A DNA stretch of 64,000 nucleotides, taken from the NCBI GenBank assembly GCA_022823185.1, contig JAJDXQ010000010.1, positions 124,001 to 188,000 on the forward strand, in the 5' to 3' direction. The stretch is from Caldilineaceae bacterium (lineage in GTDB: Bacteria; Chloroflexota; Anaerolineae; Caldilineales; Caldilineaceae). Below, in pieces: positions 9,023 to 18,945 of the stretch. Under the pieces are notes generated by a model that was not told the origin of the DNA, made no database searches, and was given only the letters and a program-made list of their open reading frames with translations. Both the position numbers and the translations under genes were made by a program. The first letter of the stretch is position 1; each line of letters opens with the position of its first letter.

Positions 9023-10054
9023 TCACCACTGACTATCCTCTTCCAGGTCTCCCACTCCGTGAAGCGTCAGCTCCTGGGCGAAGTGACAGGCAGCGAAATG
9101 GTCCGCGCTCACTTCCAGAAGCGGTGGCGCTTCCTCTTGACAGATTTGCTGGGCGTACTGGCAGCGGGGGTGAAAGTAGCAGCCGGAAGGCGGGTTGGCC
9201 GGACTGGGCACTTCGCCTTCAAGGGTAATTTCCTCCAGCAGGGCGTCCGGATCAGGACTTGGTATTGCGGAAAGAAGCGCTTCCGTATAGGGGTGCTTGG
9301 GATGCAGGAAGAGTTCCTCCGTCTCCGCCTGCTCCACAATCTTGCCGACATACATGACGGCGACCTGATCGGAAATATGCTGGATGACGCTGAGATCGTG
9401 GGCGATGAACAGATAGGTGAGGCTGAATTCCTCCTGCAGATCCTGCAGCAGGTTCAGAATCTGGGCCTGGACCGAAACATCCAGTGCCGAAACCGGCTCA
9501 TCACAGACGATCAGGCTGGGATGCAAACTCAAGGCGCGGGCGATGCCGATGCGCTGGCGCTGACCTCCGCTGAAGGCGTGCGGATAACGTTTGAGATATT
9601 TGACGTCCAGGCCGACCAGATCGACCAGATGACGCACCCGCTGCTCCAGATCCTCGCCCCTGGCCAGCTTGTTCACCCGCAGCGGCTCGCCGACTATGTC
9701 CAGAATGGTTTTACGCGGATCGAGGCTGGCATAGGGGTCTTGAAAGACCATCTGCATATGCCGGCGCGTGGCCCGCAGTTCCTTGGCATCGAGGCTGGTT
9801 ATGTCGGCTTGGCGGTCGTCGATACGCAAAAGCACCTGTCCTGATGTCGGCTCTATCGCGCGGACTACGCAGCGGCCCAGCGTGGTTTTGCCGCACCCCG
9901 ACTCGCCGACCAGCCCCAAGGTCTTCCCGGCAGGAATGCTCAGGCTCACATCGTCAACAGCGCGCACGTGCCCAACGACCCGGCGCAACAGACCCTTTTC
10001 GATGGGGAAGAACTTTTTGAGGTTATGGACTTCGAGCAGGTTGTTCAGTTCCAT
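9023..10054 (-). CDS. oligopeptide-type ABC transporter ATP-binding protein (OppF-like), second importer
   Basis: A 343-residue ATPase: Walker [10 protein letters not shown], signature FSGGQRQRI, Walker [14 protein letters not shown], then the Opp C-terminal region with [15 protein letters not shown]. The N-terminal segment [20 protein letters not shown] is typical of OppF. It ends the operon running from 16296 (or 18683) down to 9023 and lies 5 bases after the OppD-like gene. It supplies one of the two nucleotide-binding subunits. Confidence 0.94.
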   Translation of the reverse strand: MELNNLLEVHNLKKFFPIEKGLLRRVVGHVRAVDDVSLSIPAGKTLGLVGESGCGKTTLGRCVVRAIEPTSGQVLLRIDDRQADITSLDAKELRATRRHMQMVFQDPYASLDPRKTILDIVGEPLRVNKLARGEDLEQRVRHLVDLVGLDVKYLKRYPHAFSGGQRQRIGIARALSLHPSLIVCDEPVSALDVSVQAQILNLLQDLQEEFSLTYLFIAHDLSVIQHISDQVAVMYVGKIVEQAETEELFLHPKHPYTEALLSAIPSPDPDALLEEITLEGEVPSPANPPSGCYFHPRCQYAQQICQEEAPPLLEVSADHFAACHFAQELTLHGVGDLEEDSQW

Positions 10055-10059
10055 AGCTG

Positions 10060-11052
10060 TTATTCATAGAGAATACATCGAACCGTATGCCCCGGCTCCG
10101 TTTCCAGAAAATCCGGCACTTTCTCATCACAGCGGCCAGGGATAAACTGCGAACAGCGTTCGGCAAATGGGCAGATATCGGGCGGGTCGAGGGGAACAGG
10201 GACAATACCCTCGATGGTGTCCAGACGGACCCGCGCTCTGCGTCCTGTCCTGGGGATTGAGCGCAACAGGGCTTGGGTATACGGATGTTTGGGCGTGCGG
10301 AAAATCTGTCTGACACTGCCGAATTCGACCACCCGGCCCAGGTACATCACCGCGACTTCATCGGCCATATTGGCGATAACACCCAGATCATGGGTAATGA
10401 ACATGATCGACATGCCCATTTCGGCCTGAAGCGTCTTCATCAGGCGGAGAATCTGGGCCTGAATGGTCACGTCCAAGGCGGTTGTCGGTTCATCAGCGAT
10501 GAGAAGCTTGGGCTTGAGCGCCAACGCCATGGCAATCATCGCGCGTTGACGCATCCCTCCCGACAGTTGATGTGGATAGGCGTCTACACGTTCTTCGGGC
10601 AACGGGATGCCGACGAGGCTGAGAAGCTCTACAGCCCGGCCACGCGCCTCCTCCCTGGCCGCGTCTTCGTGGACCAGAATCGCCTCCATAATCTGATCGC
10701 CGACCGTATGCACAGGTGAGAAAGCTGTCATCGGCTCCTGAAAGATCATCGAGATATCGCGGCCGCGAATGTCGCGGATCTCTTTTCCGGACGGGGCCAG
10801 GGCAGCCAGATCGGTGATATGGCCGTTCTGGTGCAGCAGAATCTCCCCGGTCATTTGCGCGAACTCAGGCACGATGCGCAGGATCGACTGCGCGGTAACG
10901 CTCTTGCCACAGCCCGATTCGCCAACAACACCGAGTGTACGGTTCTTGTGAATCGTGAGCGACACACCGTTCACCGCTTTCAGTAACCCCTCCTCCAGGG
11001 GAAAGAAGGTGTGCAGATTTCTGAGTTCCAGGACTGGCTCTTGCTGTTCCAT
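10060..11052 (-). CDS. oligopeptide-type ABC transporter ATP-binding protein (OppD-like), second importer
   Basis: A 330-residue ATPase with Walker A GESGCGKS, signature LSGGMRQRA, Walker [13 protein letters not shown] and the C-terminal oligopeptide-transporter cysteine motif (DICPFAERC). It begins 5 bases after the upstream permease stop and is followed 5 bases later by the OppF-like gene. Together they power the importer whose membrane subunits are encoded at 11058-13200. Confidence 0.94.
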   Translation of the reverse strand: MEQQEPVLELRNLHTFFPLEEGLLKAVNGVSLTIHKNRTLGVVGESGCGKSVTAQSILRIVPEFAQMTGEILLHQNGHITDLAALAPSGKEIRDIRGRDISMIFQEPMTAFSPVHTVGDQIMEAILVHEDAAREEARGRAVELLSLVGIPLPEERVDAYPHQLSGGMRQRAMIAMALALKPKLLIADEPTTALDVTIQAQILRLMKTLQAEMGMSIMFITHDLGVIANMADEVAVMYLGRVVEFGSVRQIFRTPKHPYTQALLRSIPRTGRRARVRLDTIEGIVPVPLDPPDICPFAERCSQFIPGRCDEKVPDFLETEPGHTVRCILYE

Positions 11053-11057
11053 AGCCG

Positions 11058-12206
11058 TTACTTGTAGGGGTCGGCTGCATCGCGCAGCCCATCGCCGATA
11101 AAGTTAAAGAGAAGCACTGTTACGATCACGAGCAGGCCGGGAATAAGCATCCAGGGCTGCACGGCCACGCTGCGGACATTCTGGGCATCCTTTAACAGGG
11201 TGCCCCAGCTGACCGCGGGGGCGCGAATGCCCAACCCCAGGAAGCTGAGCGCCGTTTCGCCCAGGATCATGTTTGGAATGGCCAAGGTGAGATGGACGAT
11301 CAGATAGCTCATAAACCCCGGCAAGAGATGCTCAACGATAATCTGCATATCGGTAGAACCGGCGACTTTGGCCGCGATCACAAAGTCCGATTCGCGCATT
11401 TCGAGCAGTTTACCCCGCACAACCCGGGCCAACCCGGCCCATCCGATTATGGACAGAATGATGGTGATGGAAAAGTAGATCTTGACCGGCGACCATCCCG
11501 CGGGCACAGCCGCGCTCAGAGCCATCCACAGAGGTATCGTGGGAACGATGATCACAAACTCAATAATACGCTGGATCAGCATGTCGGTCGCCCCTCCGAA
11601 ATAGCCGGAGATGCCGCCAAGAAGGCAGCCCAGCACAAAGCTGATCATGACACCAACCAGCCCAACGGAAAGGCTGACCTGGGCCCCAGCCAGTGTCCGC
11701 GAAAAGAGATCGCGGCCAAGCGAATCAGTGCCGAACAGAAAAACTACGCCTCCTTCCTCTGGGAGAAAGAAATGGATGTCCATTGGGAAAAGACCCCAAA
11801 ACCGATAGGATTCTCCCTTCTGGAAAAAGCGAATGCGGTGAATCTGTGAGGTGTCTTCTGTATACACGCGGGTGAAGGTATTAAAGTCGATTTCTCCATC
11901 CAGCTTATATACGAAAGGGCCTCGGAATCGACCTTCAGTATCGAAGAGGTGAATGCGAGAGGGCGAAGCGCTCAGATAATCCTCATGTTTCGTCAACCGG
12001 CCATACGGGACCCAGAACTGATATGTGATCGCAAAAACATAAAGAATTCCCAACAAGGTGACAGAAACCACGGCCAACCGATGTCTTTTGAACTTGCGCC
12101 ACATCAGTTGCCATTGTGAAGCCAGGAAGTAGCGCTCTTCGGCGGTGATCCCGGCCTCTCGCGTCTCGATTCCGCTTGAAACACCGGTTGTAACGTCCGT
12201 TGTCAT
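11058..12206 (-). CDS. ABC transporter permease (OppC-like), second importer
   Basis: About 382 residues, longer than usual OppC (about 300) because of a large external loop after the first helix, roughly residues 60-165, containing RIHLFDTEGRFRGPFVYKL. This loop length is seen in a subset of OppC proteins. The family motif FLFGTDSLGRDLFSR precedes five further helices. I chose ATG 12206, one base after the upstream stop, instead of an upstream TTG. It forms the channel with the OppB-like protein. Confidence 0.91.
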   Translation of the reverse strand: MTTDVTTGVSSGIETREAGITAEERYFLASQWQLMWRKFKRHRLAVVSVTLLGILYVFAITYQFWVPYGRLTKHEDYLSASPSRIHLFDTEGRFRGPFVYKLDGEIDFNTFTRVYTEDTSQIHRIRFFQKGESYRFWGLFPMDIHFFLPEEGGVVFLFGTDSLGRDLFSRTLAGAQVSLSVGLVGVMISFVLGCLLGGISGYFGGATDMLIQRIIEFVIIVPTIPLWMALSAAVPAGWSPVKIYFSITIILSIIGWAGLARVVRGKLLEMRESDFVIAAKVAGSTDMQIIVEHLLPGFMSYLIVHLTLAIPNMILGETALSFLGLGIRAPAVSWGTLLKDAQNVRSVAVQPWMLIPGLLVIVTVLLFNFIGDGLRDAADPYK

Positions 12207-12207
12207 C

Positions 12208-13200
12208 TCAGGTCTTTCCTTCAAAACGGATGCGTGGGTCGACCACGATCAGTAAAATGTCAGACAGGAAGGTTCCGATCAGAGTGAGGATACCCAGAAA
12301 CATGACAATACTTCCGGCCAGGAACATGTCCTGGTTGATAAGCGCCATGAAGAGGAGAGGACCCGTGGTCGGCAGGCTCAGAACAATGGCGACGATCGTT
12401 TCGCCGGAAACGATGCCGGGCAGCTGCCAGCCGACTGTACTGACGATCGGATTGATCGCCAGGCGCACCGGATATCTGAACAGCAGCTTGCCTTCGGCAA
12501 CGCCCTTGGCGCGAGCGGTGATGACATACTGTTTGCCCAGTTCATCCAGCAGGGTGCCTCGCATGACGCGAATGATTCCTGCCGTGCCTGCCGTGCCGAT
12601 AACGATGATAGGAACCCAGAGATGGGTGAAGAGATCCCAGATCTTGCCCAGAGACCATGGGGCGAGGGCATACTCCGAGGAAAACAGGCCGCCCACGCTG
12701 ATGCCGAGGTATTTGAAGAAGAGGAACATGAGGATGAGAGCGAGCATGAAGTTGGGCGTTGCCAGCCCGGCAAAGCCCAGCACAGAAAACAGGTAGTCGC
12801 TGAAGCCATACTGGCGGGTGGCAACGTAAATCCCGATTGGCACGGCAACGATATAGGTGAAAAAGAGGGTGATCAGCGAAAGCAGTACCGTGTAAGGCAG
12901 ACGTTCCCTCAGCAGCTTGCCTACGGGCTGGTTCCATTCGAAAGATCGGCCCATTTCGCCCTGCAGAAAGCGTCCGAACCAGCGAACGTACTTTTCGACA
13001 GGGGTGGCATCAAGACCGTATTCCCGTTTGAGGGCTTCGATTTCGGCCTCATCGATGATGTCTCCCTCCTGTTCCAGGCGCGCGACATAGCTCGTCAGGA
13101 AATCCCCCGGCGGCAGTTGAATGATGACAAACACCACGATGCTCAGGAACCAGAAAGTAACGACCGCGTAGAGCAGTCTTTGTACGATATAGCCGATCAT
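12208..13200 (-). CDS. ABC transporter permease (OppB-like), second importer
   Basis: A 330-residue membrane protein with an N-terminal helix (VQRLLYAVVTFWFLSIVVF), a periplasmic loop including LPPGDFLTSYVARLEQEGD, and five more hydrophobic segments with the coupling loop GKQYVITARAKGVAEGKLL. Its start overlaps the stop of the upstream oxidoreductase gene by 4 bases, so sugar-enzyme and transporter genes are translationally coupled. That supports import of a carbohydrate-type substrate rather than peptides (inference). Confidence 0.93.
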   Translation of the reverse strand: MIGYIVQRLLYAVVTFWFLSIVVFVIIQLPPGDFLTSYVARLEQEGDIIDEAEIEALKREYGLDATPVEKYVRWFGRFLQGEMGRSFEWNQPVGKLLRERLPYTVLLSLITLFFTYIVAVPIGIYVATRQYGFSDYLFSVLGFAGLATPNFMLALILMFLFFKYLGISVGGLFSSEYALAPWSLGKIWDLFTHLWVPIIVIGTAGTAGIIRVMRGTLLDELGKQYVITARAKGVAEGKLLFRYPVRLAINPIVSTVGWQLPGIVSGETIVAIVLSLPTTGPLLFMALINQDMFLAGSIVMFLGILTLIGTFLSDILLIVVDPRIRFEGKT

Positions 13201-14210
13201 TTCTTCGCCTCGTAGGGAGATTGCAGCAGGGAGATCCTCCTGTCTTCATCAATCGCCTGCTGGGCTTTGATGGCAATCTCAGTCATCCGAAAGACCTCTT
13301 CAACGCCGGCAAAAGAACCGTCCCGGACCGATTGGACAAAGGCCGTGTACCAGTTCGGCGTATCGGGAATATCGAGGTTGCGTACCCCAGCCTGTTCACT
13401 GATCAGCTTTGCGGTCTCTTCGTTGGCGATGCTCTCCACCACGCCCGCCGTGCCCGAAATCATCATCCGCTCATCGCCATGGCTGGGCGCATTTGACGGG
13501 CGCAGAAAGTCCAGCACCACTGTCGAGACCCCGCCATTACGCATACGCAGCAGTAAACCGGCCTGGCTGGCACAGCCCGGATAGTCCGGGTGGGCGGCCG
13601 CTGTCTCCCAACCCGTAACCTCCGTGAAAACGTCGCCCAGAGACCACACGAGCCAGTCGATGACGTGAACGCCCACAAACGGGACAATGCCGGGGAAGGT
13701 CTCTCGCTGGCGAAAATGATCGGCCCGCCTGGCTCCCCAGCGGTAGGAGATCTGGCTGAAGCTGCCCAGAGGCTCCCCGATCAGCCCGGCGTGGACGGCA
13801 TCGCGGACCGCCTCGAACCATTTCATTCTGCGGTAGCCGTGTAGGGCCGCAAGCGGGACCTTGGCCTCACGGGCCACGGCGTACAGGTGTGAGAGGGTCG
13901 CCAGATCCATCGCCAGCGGCTTCTCCGTCATCACGGCGATGCCCCGTTTCAGGCAGATTTCGGTGAATTTCGGTACCTGCTGCGGTGGAACGCAGATCTG
14001 CACGAGGTCCGGAGATTCCTTATCCAGCATCTCCTCATACTCGGTATATCTTTTTGTCCCTGCTGTCACGCCCGGGGCGCTGGCGAAGGAGTCGAGCGAT
14101 TCGCCCGGCATTGCCAGCGCGACGGCGACCACCGCAACGGCGGGCAGATCCTGCAGCATCTGCTCGTAGTAATCCAGGTGTCCGGAGTGACCGAGTAAGG
14201 CAAATTTCAT
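13197..14210 (-). CDS. Gfo/Idh/MocA-family NAD(P)-dependent oxidoreductase
   Basis: A 337-residue protein with an N-terminal Rossmann fold (MKFALLGHSGHLDYYEQML), the family motif VMTEKPLAMDLATL containing the EKP catalytic-lysine triad at about residues 100-105, and a C-terminal alpha/beta sheet domain. Members oxidise or reduce sugars, inositols and amino sugars. The nucleotide-binding loop is GHSGHL rather than the usual GxGxxG, so cofactor binding may differ. It overlaps the OppB-like gene by 4 bases. Confidence 0.88.
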   Translation of the reverse strand: MKFALLGHSGHLDYYEQMLQDLPAVAVVAVALAMPGESLDSFASAPGVTAGTKRYTEYEEMLDKESPDLVQICVPPQQVPKFTEICLKRGIAVMTEKPLAMDLATLSHLYAVAREAKVPLAALHGYRRMKWFEAVRDAVHAGLIGEPLGSFSQISYRWGARRADHFRQRETFPGIVPFVGVHVIDWLVWSLGDVFTEVTGWETAAAHPDYPGCASQAGLLLRMRNGGVSTVVLDFLRPSNAPSHGDERMMISGTAGVVESIANEETAKLISEQAGVRNLDIPDTPNWYTAFVQSVRDGSFAGVEEVFRMTEIAIKAQQAIDEDRRISLLQSPYEAKK

Positions 14211-14368
14211 CGCAGCTTCCCCTCTGCTTTAAGGAACGTGTTGCCGGTCTGTTTTCGACGAAGGGCTTGTCCGCAGAGAGCCTCGACAGTCAAATCAGTT
14301 TCCCGCGTTGAAGGTAGAAAACGGTGTCGAAACGGTGCTGGAGCCGTTCTGCAGACCTGATTCAACCT

Positions 14369-15211
14369 CTATAGCAGCCTTTCGCTTCCGGCCTCCTTGG
14401 GAGCCCATATTTCTTCGTACGTATAGTTCTGCGGCGCGGCAGGCGCTTCCCCGGGCGGTTCCCAGTCTGGGCGAAAACTCTGAATAAGTGTCACAGCGTT
14501 TTGGAAGGCGATCCGATCGCGCGTTGTCTCGTCAATATCGGCGGCCTCCACCTGTGCCTGAAGGATACGAAAATCGTAGTAAGGCAGGTCGCTGCCAAAG
14601 AGAAGCCGTTCACTGCCGAGCTCGTTGATCAGTTGCGGCAGGTCCCAATCGGATTTGGAGCCTCTGGGTCTTTGCACGACCTCAAACCAGACGTTGTCCA
14701 GCTGCTTGCAGGACGCAAATTCCTCCTCTACCCCGGCATGGACGATGAAGACAAGGTTGGGAAATCGCCGTGCATAGGCCGCGGTCCGCTCCGGGCTCTC
14801 ATGCAGAAGGCAGAGCCCGCCCCTGAGTGACGCAACTTCGAGAAAAGGATAGAGCTGTCTTTCGAAGGTCATGCCGGCCGGATGCCACATGATGCCCTGG
14901 AGACCGCCTTCGACCAGCGTCTCTTCCAAAGCGTCTGCCCCGACCTGGCCGTGGCGCAACTCGATCAGGGCCAGGCCGATGGGAAATCGATCGGGAAACT
15001 GCTGGCAAGCCCGAACGATGATCCCGTTCTGGTCCTTCGTGTCCAGGATTCCCCTGATCTGCGACGAGCCGACCGCAGTCGGCCCGATGACCGCCGCGAC
15101 AACACCCGCCGAAGCCATTCGGGCCAGGCAGCGACCGGTGGTCTGCCCGACAGCGGGATCGTAGGTAATGGTCGTCCCGATATGACAGTGTACATCTATA
15201 TAGAGTCGCAT
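14369..15211 (-). CDS. amidohydrolase-family TIM-barrel metal hydrolase
   Basis: About 280 residues. ATG 15211 lies 10 bases after AGGAG; a GTG six bases earlier overlaps the upstream stop and is the alternative. The N-terminus IDVHCHIGT gives the metal-binding HxH, with VFIVHAG in the middle and a C-terminal LLFGSDLPYYD aspartate, as in amidohydrolase-2 (ACMSD-like) enzymes that act on lactones, decarboxylate, or hydrolyse C-N bonds. Placed between two Gfo/Idh/MocA genes, a lactonase-like step in a sugar-acid pathway is plausible (inference). Confidence 0.82.
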   Translation of the reverse strand: MRLYIDVHCHIGTTITYDPAVGQTTGRCLARMASAGVVAAVIGPTAVGSSQIRGILDTKDQNGIIVRACQQFPDRFPIGLALIELRHGQVGADALEETLVEGGLQGIMWHPAGMTFERQLYPFLEVASLRGGLCLLHESPERTAAYARRFPNLVFIVHAGVEEEFASCKQLDNVWFEVVQRPRGSKSDWDLPQLINELGSERLLFGSDLPYYDFRILQAQVEAADIDETTRDRIAFQNAVTLIQSFRPDWEPPGEAPAAPQNYTYEEIWAPKEAGSERLL

Positions 15212-15213
15212 GT

Positions 15214-16296
15214 TCACTCAACTCCTATCGCGCGCCGTTCGCCGGTTGCCCGCCGCGCCGCCTCGATGATGGCCAGATTATGCCGCGCCGCTTCGCCGTT
15301 TACCGGCATCTCCGATCCGCTGGCGAGCGCCTCGAATGTCGCGGCGTAACATCCAAAGTGGCCGCCGACGCCCGGGTTCTCTTTCACTGCCGGCTCGGGT
15401 ATCTCCAAATTGCTCCAGCCGTCCTCCTCGCCGGTGTATTGCCAGAACGGCTCCTCGTCGCGATGATAGACCCGAATCGAGCCATCGGTCGTGTGCACTT
15501 CGCACCAGCGGCCCCTTTCAGGGGTGATCGCCGGCGAACACCACGATGCCGACACCGTGGACACGGCCCCGTCCTCATGTTCAAACAGCAGGATGGCGAG
15601 ATCATCGACGTCGATATTAAAGCGCATGGTCTTCACCCTGGCTTCGACGTACTTTACCGGCGAACCCATCAGCGCCTCGACCGAGTAGATCTCATGATAG
15701 GCGGTATCGATGATACAGCCGCCGCCTACCGCCTTCTGGGCGCGCCAGGCCATGGCAGGATTGGTATGGTCGCCGCCAAAGTCAGCCGGTTTCATCCCCA
15801 TGCACTGCCCGCGGCCAAGAATCGGTTTGCCGACCTTTCCCGTCCGCAGCTGGCTCAGCGCTTCCTGCATAGGCAAGGAGAATAACAGGTTGTGCATGAT
15901 GGCATAGGGTACGCCGTTGCGGTTGACCGCCTCCAGTATCGCATCAGCTTCCTCCAGGGAGGTAGCCATCGGTTTTTCAGAGATGACGGCTACGCCGGCC
16001 TCGGCGGCCTGGATGGCGTGCTCGGCGTGCATGGAATGGGGCGTGGCGATCGATACCGCGTCGATTTCGGCCTTGGCCAGCATGTCGCGATAGTCGGCAT
16101 ATCTCTGCGCCGGCGGCACCTCAAGCGTATTGCCGACATGCTCAAGGTTGTCGGGTACCGGATCGGCCACCGCGACCACGTCGACGGAGTCCGGCAGGGC
16201 AAGATATACGGAAACATGGTTGATACGCACAATGCCGCCGCAACCAATCAGACCCAGACGTACCGGCTTTGCCACCTCTTTGTATGGTTGAGCCAT
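15214..16296 (-). CDS. Gfo/Idh/MocA-family NAD(P)-dependent oxidoreductase
   Basis: A 360-residue oxidoreductase: the dinucleotide loop GLIGCGGIVRINH is at the N-terminus, VISEKPMATSLEEAD carries the conserved EKP, and the C-terminal domain includes DTAYHEIYSVEALMG, where His is likely catalytic. Its stop almost touches the amidohydrolase start. It is the first gene after the hairpin that separates the binding-protein gene from the rest of the operon. The start at 16296 has no clear ribosome-binding site. Substrate not determinable. Confidence 0.9.
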   Translation of the reverse strand: MAQPYKEVAKPVRLGLIGCGGIVRINHVSVYLALPDSVDVVAVADPVPDNLEHVGNTLEVPPAQRYADYRDMLAKAEIDAVSIATPHSMHAEHAIQAAEAGVAVISEKPMATSLEEADAILEAVNRNGVPYAIMHNLLFSLPMQEALSQLRTGKVGKPILGRGQCMGMKPADFGGDHTNPAMAWRAQKAVGGGCIIDTAYHEIYSVEALMGSPVKYVEARVKTMRFNIDVDDLAILLFEHEDGAVSTVSASWCSPAITPERGRWCEVHTTDGSIRVYHRDEEPFWQYTGEEDGWSNLEIPEPAVKENPGVGGHFGCYAATFEALASGSEMPVNGEAARHNLAIIEAARRATGERRAIGVE

Positions 16297-16635
16297 TATG
16301 AAATCGGCGCGGGAAGATTAATGGGCGATCCCGGCCTCTCCTTTCTTTGACTTCTGATGGAAGTGAAACGGCGAAACAGGCTGACGGACTTGGCGCGCTG
16401 TCGCGTAAGGCTGTCCGGTGGGCACGGCCGTCGCGCGCATCGAGCTGGAGCAGGTACACCTTCTCCCTCCATCTGCGCGGCAGGCCCTCACAGTCGCAGA
16501 CGAATCAGTTCGCGGCAGCTCTCTGATCGTTTTCCTGGCTGGAATCGAATACTAACGGAGTGTGGCAGATTTGAAAAGGGCGGTTTCCCACCCCATTATC
16601 GGAGCGATTCCCCGGTTGGTCAAACGAACAGTGAT

Positions 16636-16672
16636 AACACCCTGTTTTCGCCAGAAGCGAAAACAGGGTGTT
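16636..16672. terminator. 16-bp perfect hairpin after the binding-protein gene
   Basis: AACACCCTGTTTTCGC (16636-16651) and its exact reverse complement (16657-16672) flank CAGAA. It lies 23 bases downstream of the binding-protein stop on the minus strand. No T-run follows, so it may act as an RNA-stabilising or attenuating element favouring high binding-protein expression relative to the downstream genes. The rest of 16297-16694 shows no supported gene. Confidence 0.5.
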
Positions 16673-16694
16673 GCACAGCTCGGCCAGATACACC

Positions 16695-18683
16695 TTACTC
16701 TTCAATAAACCACTGTGAAGGCATGAACGGGGCATAGAAGTTGTTGTCCGAGATCCAGGCGGCGCCCTCCGTCGGCACATTGTGGAGGCGGTTACTGATG
16801 ATGACCGGTCGCGGCGTGAAGCCGATGGTGCCGATCATCGGGATTTCGCTGGTGAAGTACTCATAGTACTCCGCGCCAAGCCTGTCGAACTCTTCGGTGC
16901 CGACCGCGGTCAGCTTGTACTGCTCGAAGATCTCTCTCTGCCGCTTGATCTCTTCCGGCGGCTCCACACCCTCCTCGCCATTGGTCCGGAACCAGTCCTT
17001 CCACGTCCCGGTCCAGAAGGAGGTCTGGTCGACAGCGTAATTGCTGCCCAGGGAGCGACCGAACAGCGCGTTTCTGTCCAGATGCCAGGTCGGAATCTGC
17101 AGATCATTGGTTGCGAGCCGTTGCGAGAACAGACCGCCCTGCTCACCCAGGTTCTCGACAATTGCCTCAAGCCCGACCTCGGCCCAGTCATCCCGGACCA
17201 GTTCAGCCATGGCAATCTTGGGGCCTTCCGATACGCCGACGTGGATGAGCATGCTCAGCCGGCCTTCGCCGTCGGGCCGCAGACGATAGCCATCGCTGTC
17301 CCGCTCAGTCAGACCGACTGAATCGAGAAGCGCGTTGGCGCGCTCCGGATCGTACTCGGCGTGGGTCGTGGCCCATTCCTCCTTGAAGAAGCTCAGACCC
17401 GGATTGACGGTGGCCGGGAAGGGTCTGCCCAGACCGAAGAAGAGGGTGTCATTCATGCTCTCGCGGTCGATGCTGACCGACAGGGCGATGCGGAAGTCCT
17501 TGTTGTTGAACAACTCCCTCAGAACCGGGTCTTTGACCGTGCGATTTGGCATCAGACCCAACTCGGCGGAGAAGAGGTTCTGCGCGAATTCGACGCGGTA
17601 GTTCCCCTGCTCGGCGCCTTGCTGGAAGACCGACATATCCTTCATGTCGATGTAATAGGTCTCAAAGTCAAACTCGCCGGCGCTGGCCTTGAGCGTCTGT
17701 ACCTCCTTGTCGCCGGTAATCACCGCCTCGATGCGATCAATATAGGGCAACTGGTTGCCGGCGGTGTCCACTTGGTGGAAGTAGGGATTGCGCACAACGA
17801 TCGCGCGGTCGCTGGTGAGCGTTTCATTCTTCCAGGCCCAGAGGGTAGGACCGTCGATCCGGAAGTTGTTCGGAGGTCTGTTGTGGAAGTTGAAGGCTTG
17901 CATCCAAGTCTCAAATCCCTCCTCCTCAGCCAGCGCTTGCGCATCGGGGTTGTAGTCGATGTGCCACTGCTTCAGCCAGTGCTTGGGCATGATGACATTG
18001 TTGTCGGTGGCCACGCCCGTGCGAGCCAGGTAGTTCATGATGATCGGGTAGGGCACGCTGAAGCTGATTTCAACGACCGTGTCGCTGATCTTGGTGAAGA
18101 CGGCCGGCTCACCGCCGGCGCGCCAGATCGAACGCGGCCCGGCAGGGGAAAGATCCTCATTCAGCGCGACATCTTCCCAGGCGAACATGATGTCGTCCAC
18201 CGTGAACGGCTCTCCATCCGACCACTTGTGGCCCTCACGCAGCTCTATGGTCAGCGTTTTGAAGTCGTCGGAGAAGTAGTAGTCCTTGGCGATGTCCAGA
18301 AAGACCTGGGTGTTGCTGAAGTCATAGCGGAAGAGCCCGTTCATGCGCAGGGTAGCGAAGCTCCAGAGATTGATTGGGTTGACCTCTCCGAAGCGCAGCG
18401 TGCCTCCGTATGTGCCGATCCGGTCCACCGGTTCAATCACTTGCGGCTCTGCCGGAAGCCGCTCATCCACCGGCGGCAACTCCCCGTTTGCGACCATTTC
18501 GGCCAGCATGGGGGATTCGTTATAAGTCGAATCTGCCGCCGAATCCATACTCTCAGTCTCAGCCGCCTGTTCAGGCTCGGCTGCCTCTTCCGCTGCCGGC
18601 GCTGCACCGCCGCAGGCCGCGATCATGGGAAGCAGCAGGACGAAGATGGCTGCAAGTACAAAAATACGCAGCTGTGGTTTCAT
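16695..18683 (-). CDS. family-5 extracellular solute-binding lipoprotein of the second importer
   Basis: A 662-residue protein. The ORF extends to 19031, but ATG 18683 is chosen: AAGGAG lies about 8 bases upstream and the N-terminus MKPQLRIFVLAAIFVLL ending IAACGG is a lipoprotein signal (Cys about residue 23). An acidic linker (EEAAEPEQAAETES) follows, then family-5 features including LREGHKWSDGEPFTVDDIMFAWED and FNNKDFRIALSVSIDRESM. It is larger than typical DppA/OppA and resembles the long binding proteins often tied to oligosaccharide uptake. A strong promoter is at 18745-18773. Confidence 0.9.
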   Translation of the reverse strand: MKPQLRIFVLAAIFVLLLPMIAACGGAAPAAEEAAEPEQAAETESMDSAADSTYNESPMLAEMVANGELPPVDERLPAEPQVIEPVDRIGTYGGTLRFGEVNPINLWSFATLRMNGLFRYDFSNTQVFLDIAKDYYFSDDFKTLTIELREGHKWSDGEPFTVDDIMFAWEDVALNEDLSPAGPRSIWRAGGEPAVFTKISDTVVEISFSVPYPIIMNYLARTGVATDNNVIMPKHWLKQWHIDYNPDAQALAEEEGFETWMQAFNFHNRPPNNFRIDGPTLWAWKNETLTSDRAIVVRNPYFHQVDTAGNQLPYIDRIEAVITGDKEVQTLKASAGEFDFETYYIDMKDMSVFQQGAEQGNYRVEFAQNLFSAELGLMPNRTVKDPVLRELFNNKDFRIALSVSIDRESMNDTLFFGLGRPFPATVNPGLSFFKEEWATTHAEYDPERANALLDSVGLTERDSDGYRLRPDGEGRLSMLIHVGVSEGPKIAMAELVRDDWAEVGLEAIVENLGEQGGLFSQRLATNDLQIPTWHLDRNALFGRSLGSNYAVDQTSFWTGTWKDWFRTNGEEGVEPPEEIKRQREIFEQYKLTAVGTEEFDRLGAEYYEYFTSEIPMIGTIGFTPRPVIISNRLHNVPTEGAAWISDNNFYAPFMPSQWFIEE

Positions 18684-18744
18684 TTTTACTCTCCTTGGGG
18701 TTGTAAACACGGAACCAGACCTGCCCGAAGTTAAAGCATATGCA

Positions 18745-18773
18745 ATTTTATTTGTGCCATGCCGTGTTGTCAA
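18745..18773 (-). promoter_or_regulatory. strong sigma70 promoter of the second importer
   Basis: On the minus strand TTGACA (18773-18768) and TAAAAT (18750-18745) are 17 bases apart, about 62 bases upstream of the binding-protein start. This is the best consensus promoter seen in the window. Confidence 0.7.
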
Positions 18774-18856
18774 ATAGATAAAATTTACTATGCGATCCAG
18801 GATGGGGGTGAGTATTGGGCGACCATTGGATAACGACAACAATGCTTCAGCGGTCA

Positions 18857-18945
18857 GTTGTCTGGACGGTGATTTGGGGGCGAGGGGGGAACTGCAGTGG
18901 TCAGTGGGTGGCGGGGGCGGCGATTTGGGGGGCGGGGCAGAATTG
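18857..18945 (+). repeat. composite intergenic repeat (TCTGGACGG / AACTGCAG-TGGTCAGTGG units)
   Basis: In the divergent gap, TCTGGACGGTGATTTGGGGG (from about 18861) is followed by AACTGCAGTGGTCAGTGG (18890-18907) and GGCGATTTGGGGGGCGGGG. The same words recur at seven or more other intergenic sites in the window. The block is very G-rich on the plus strand. Confidence 0.65.
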
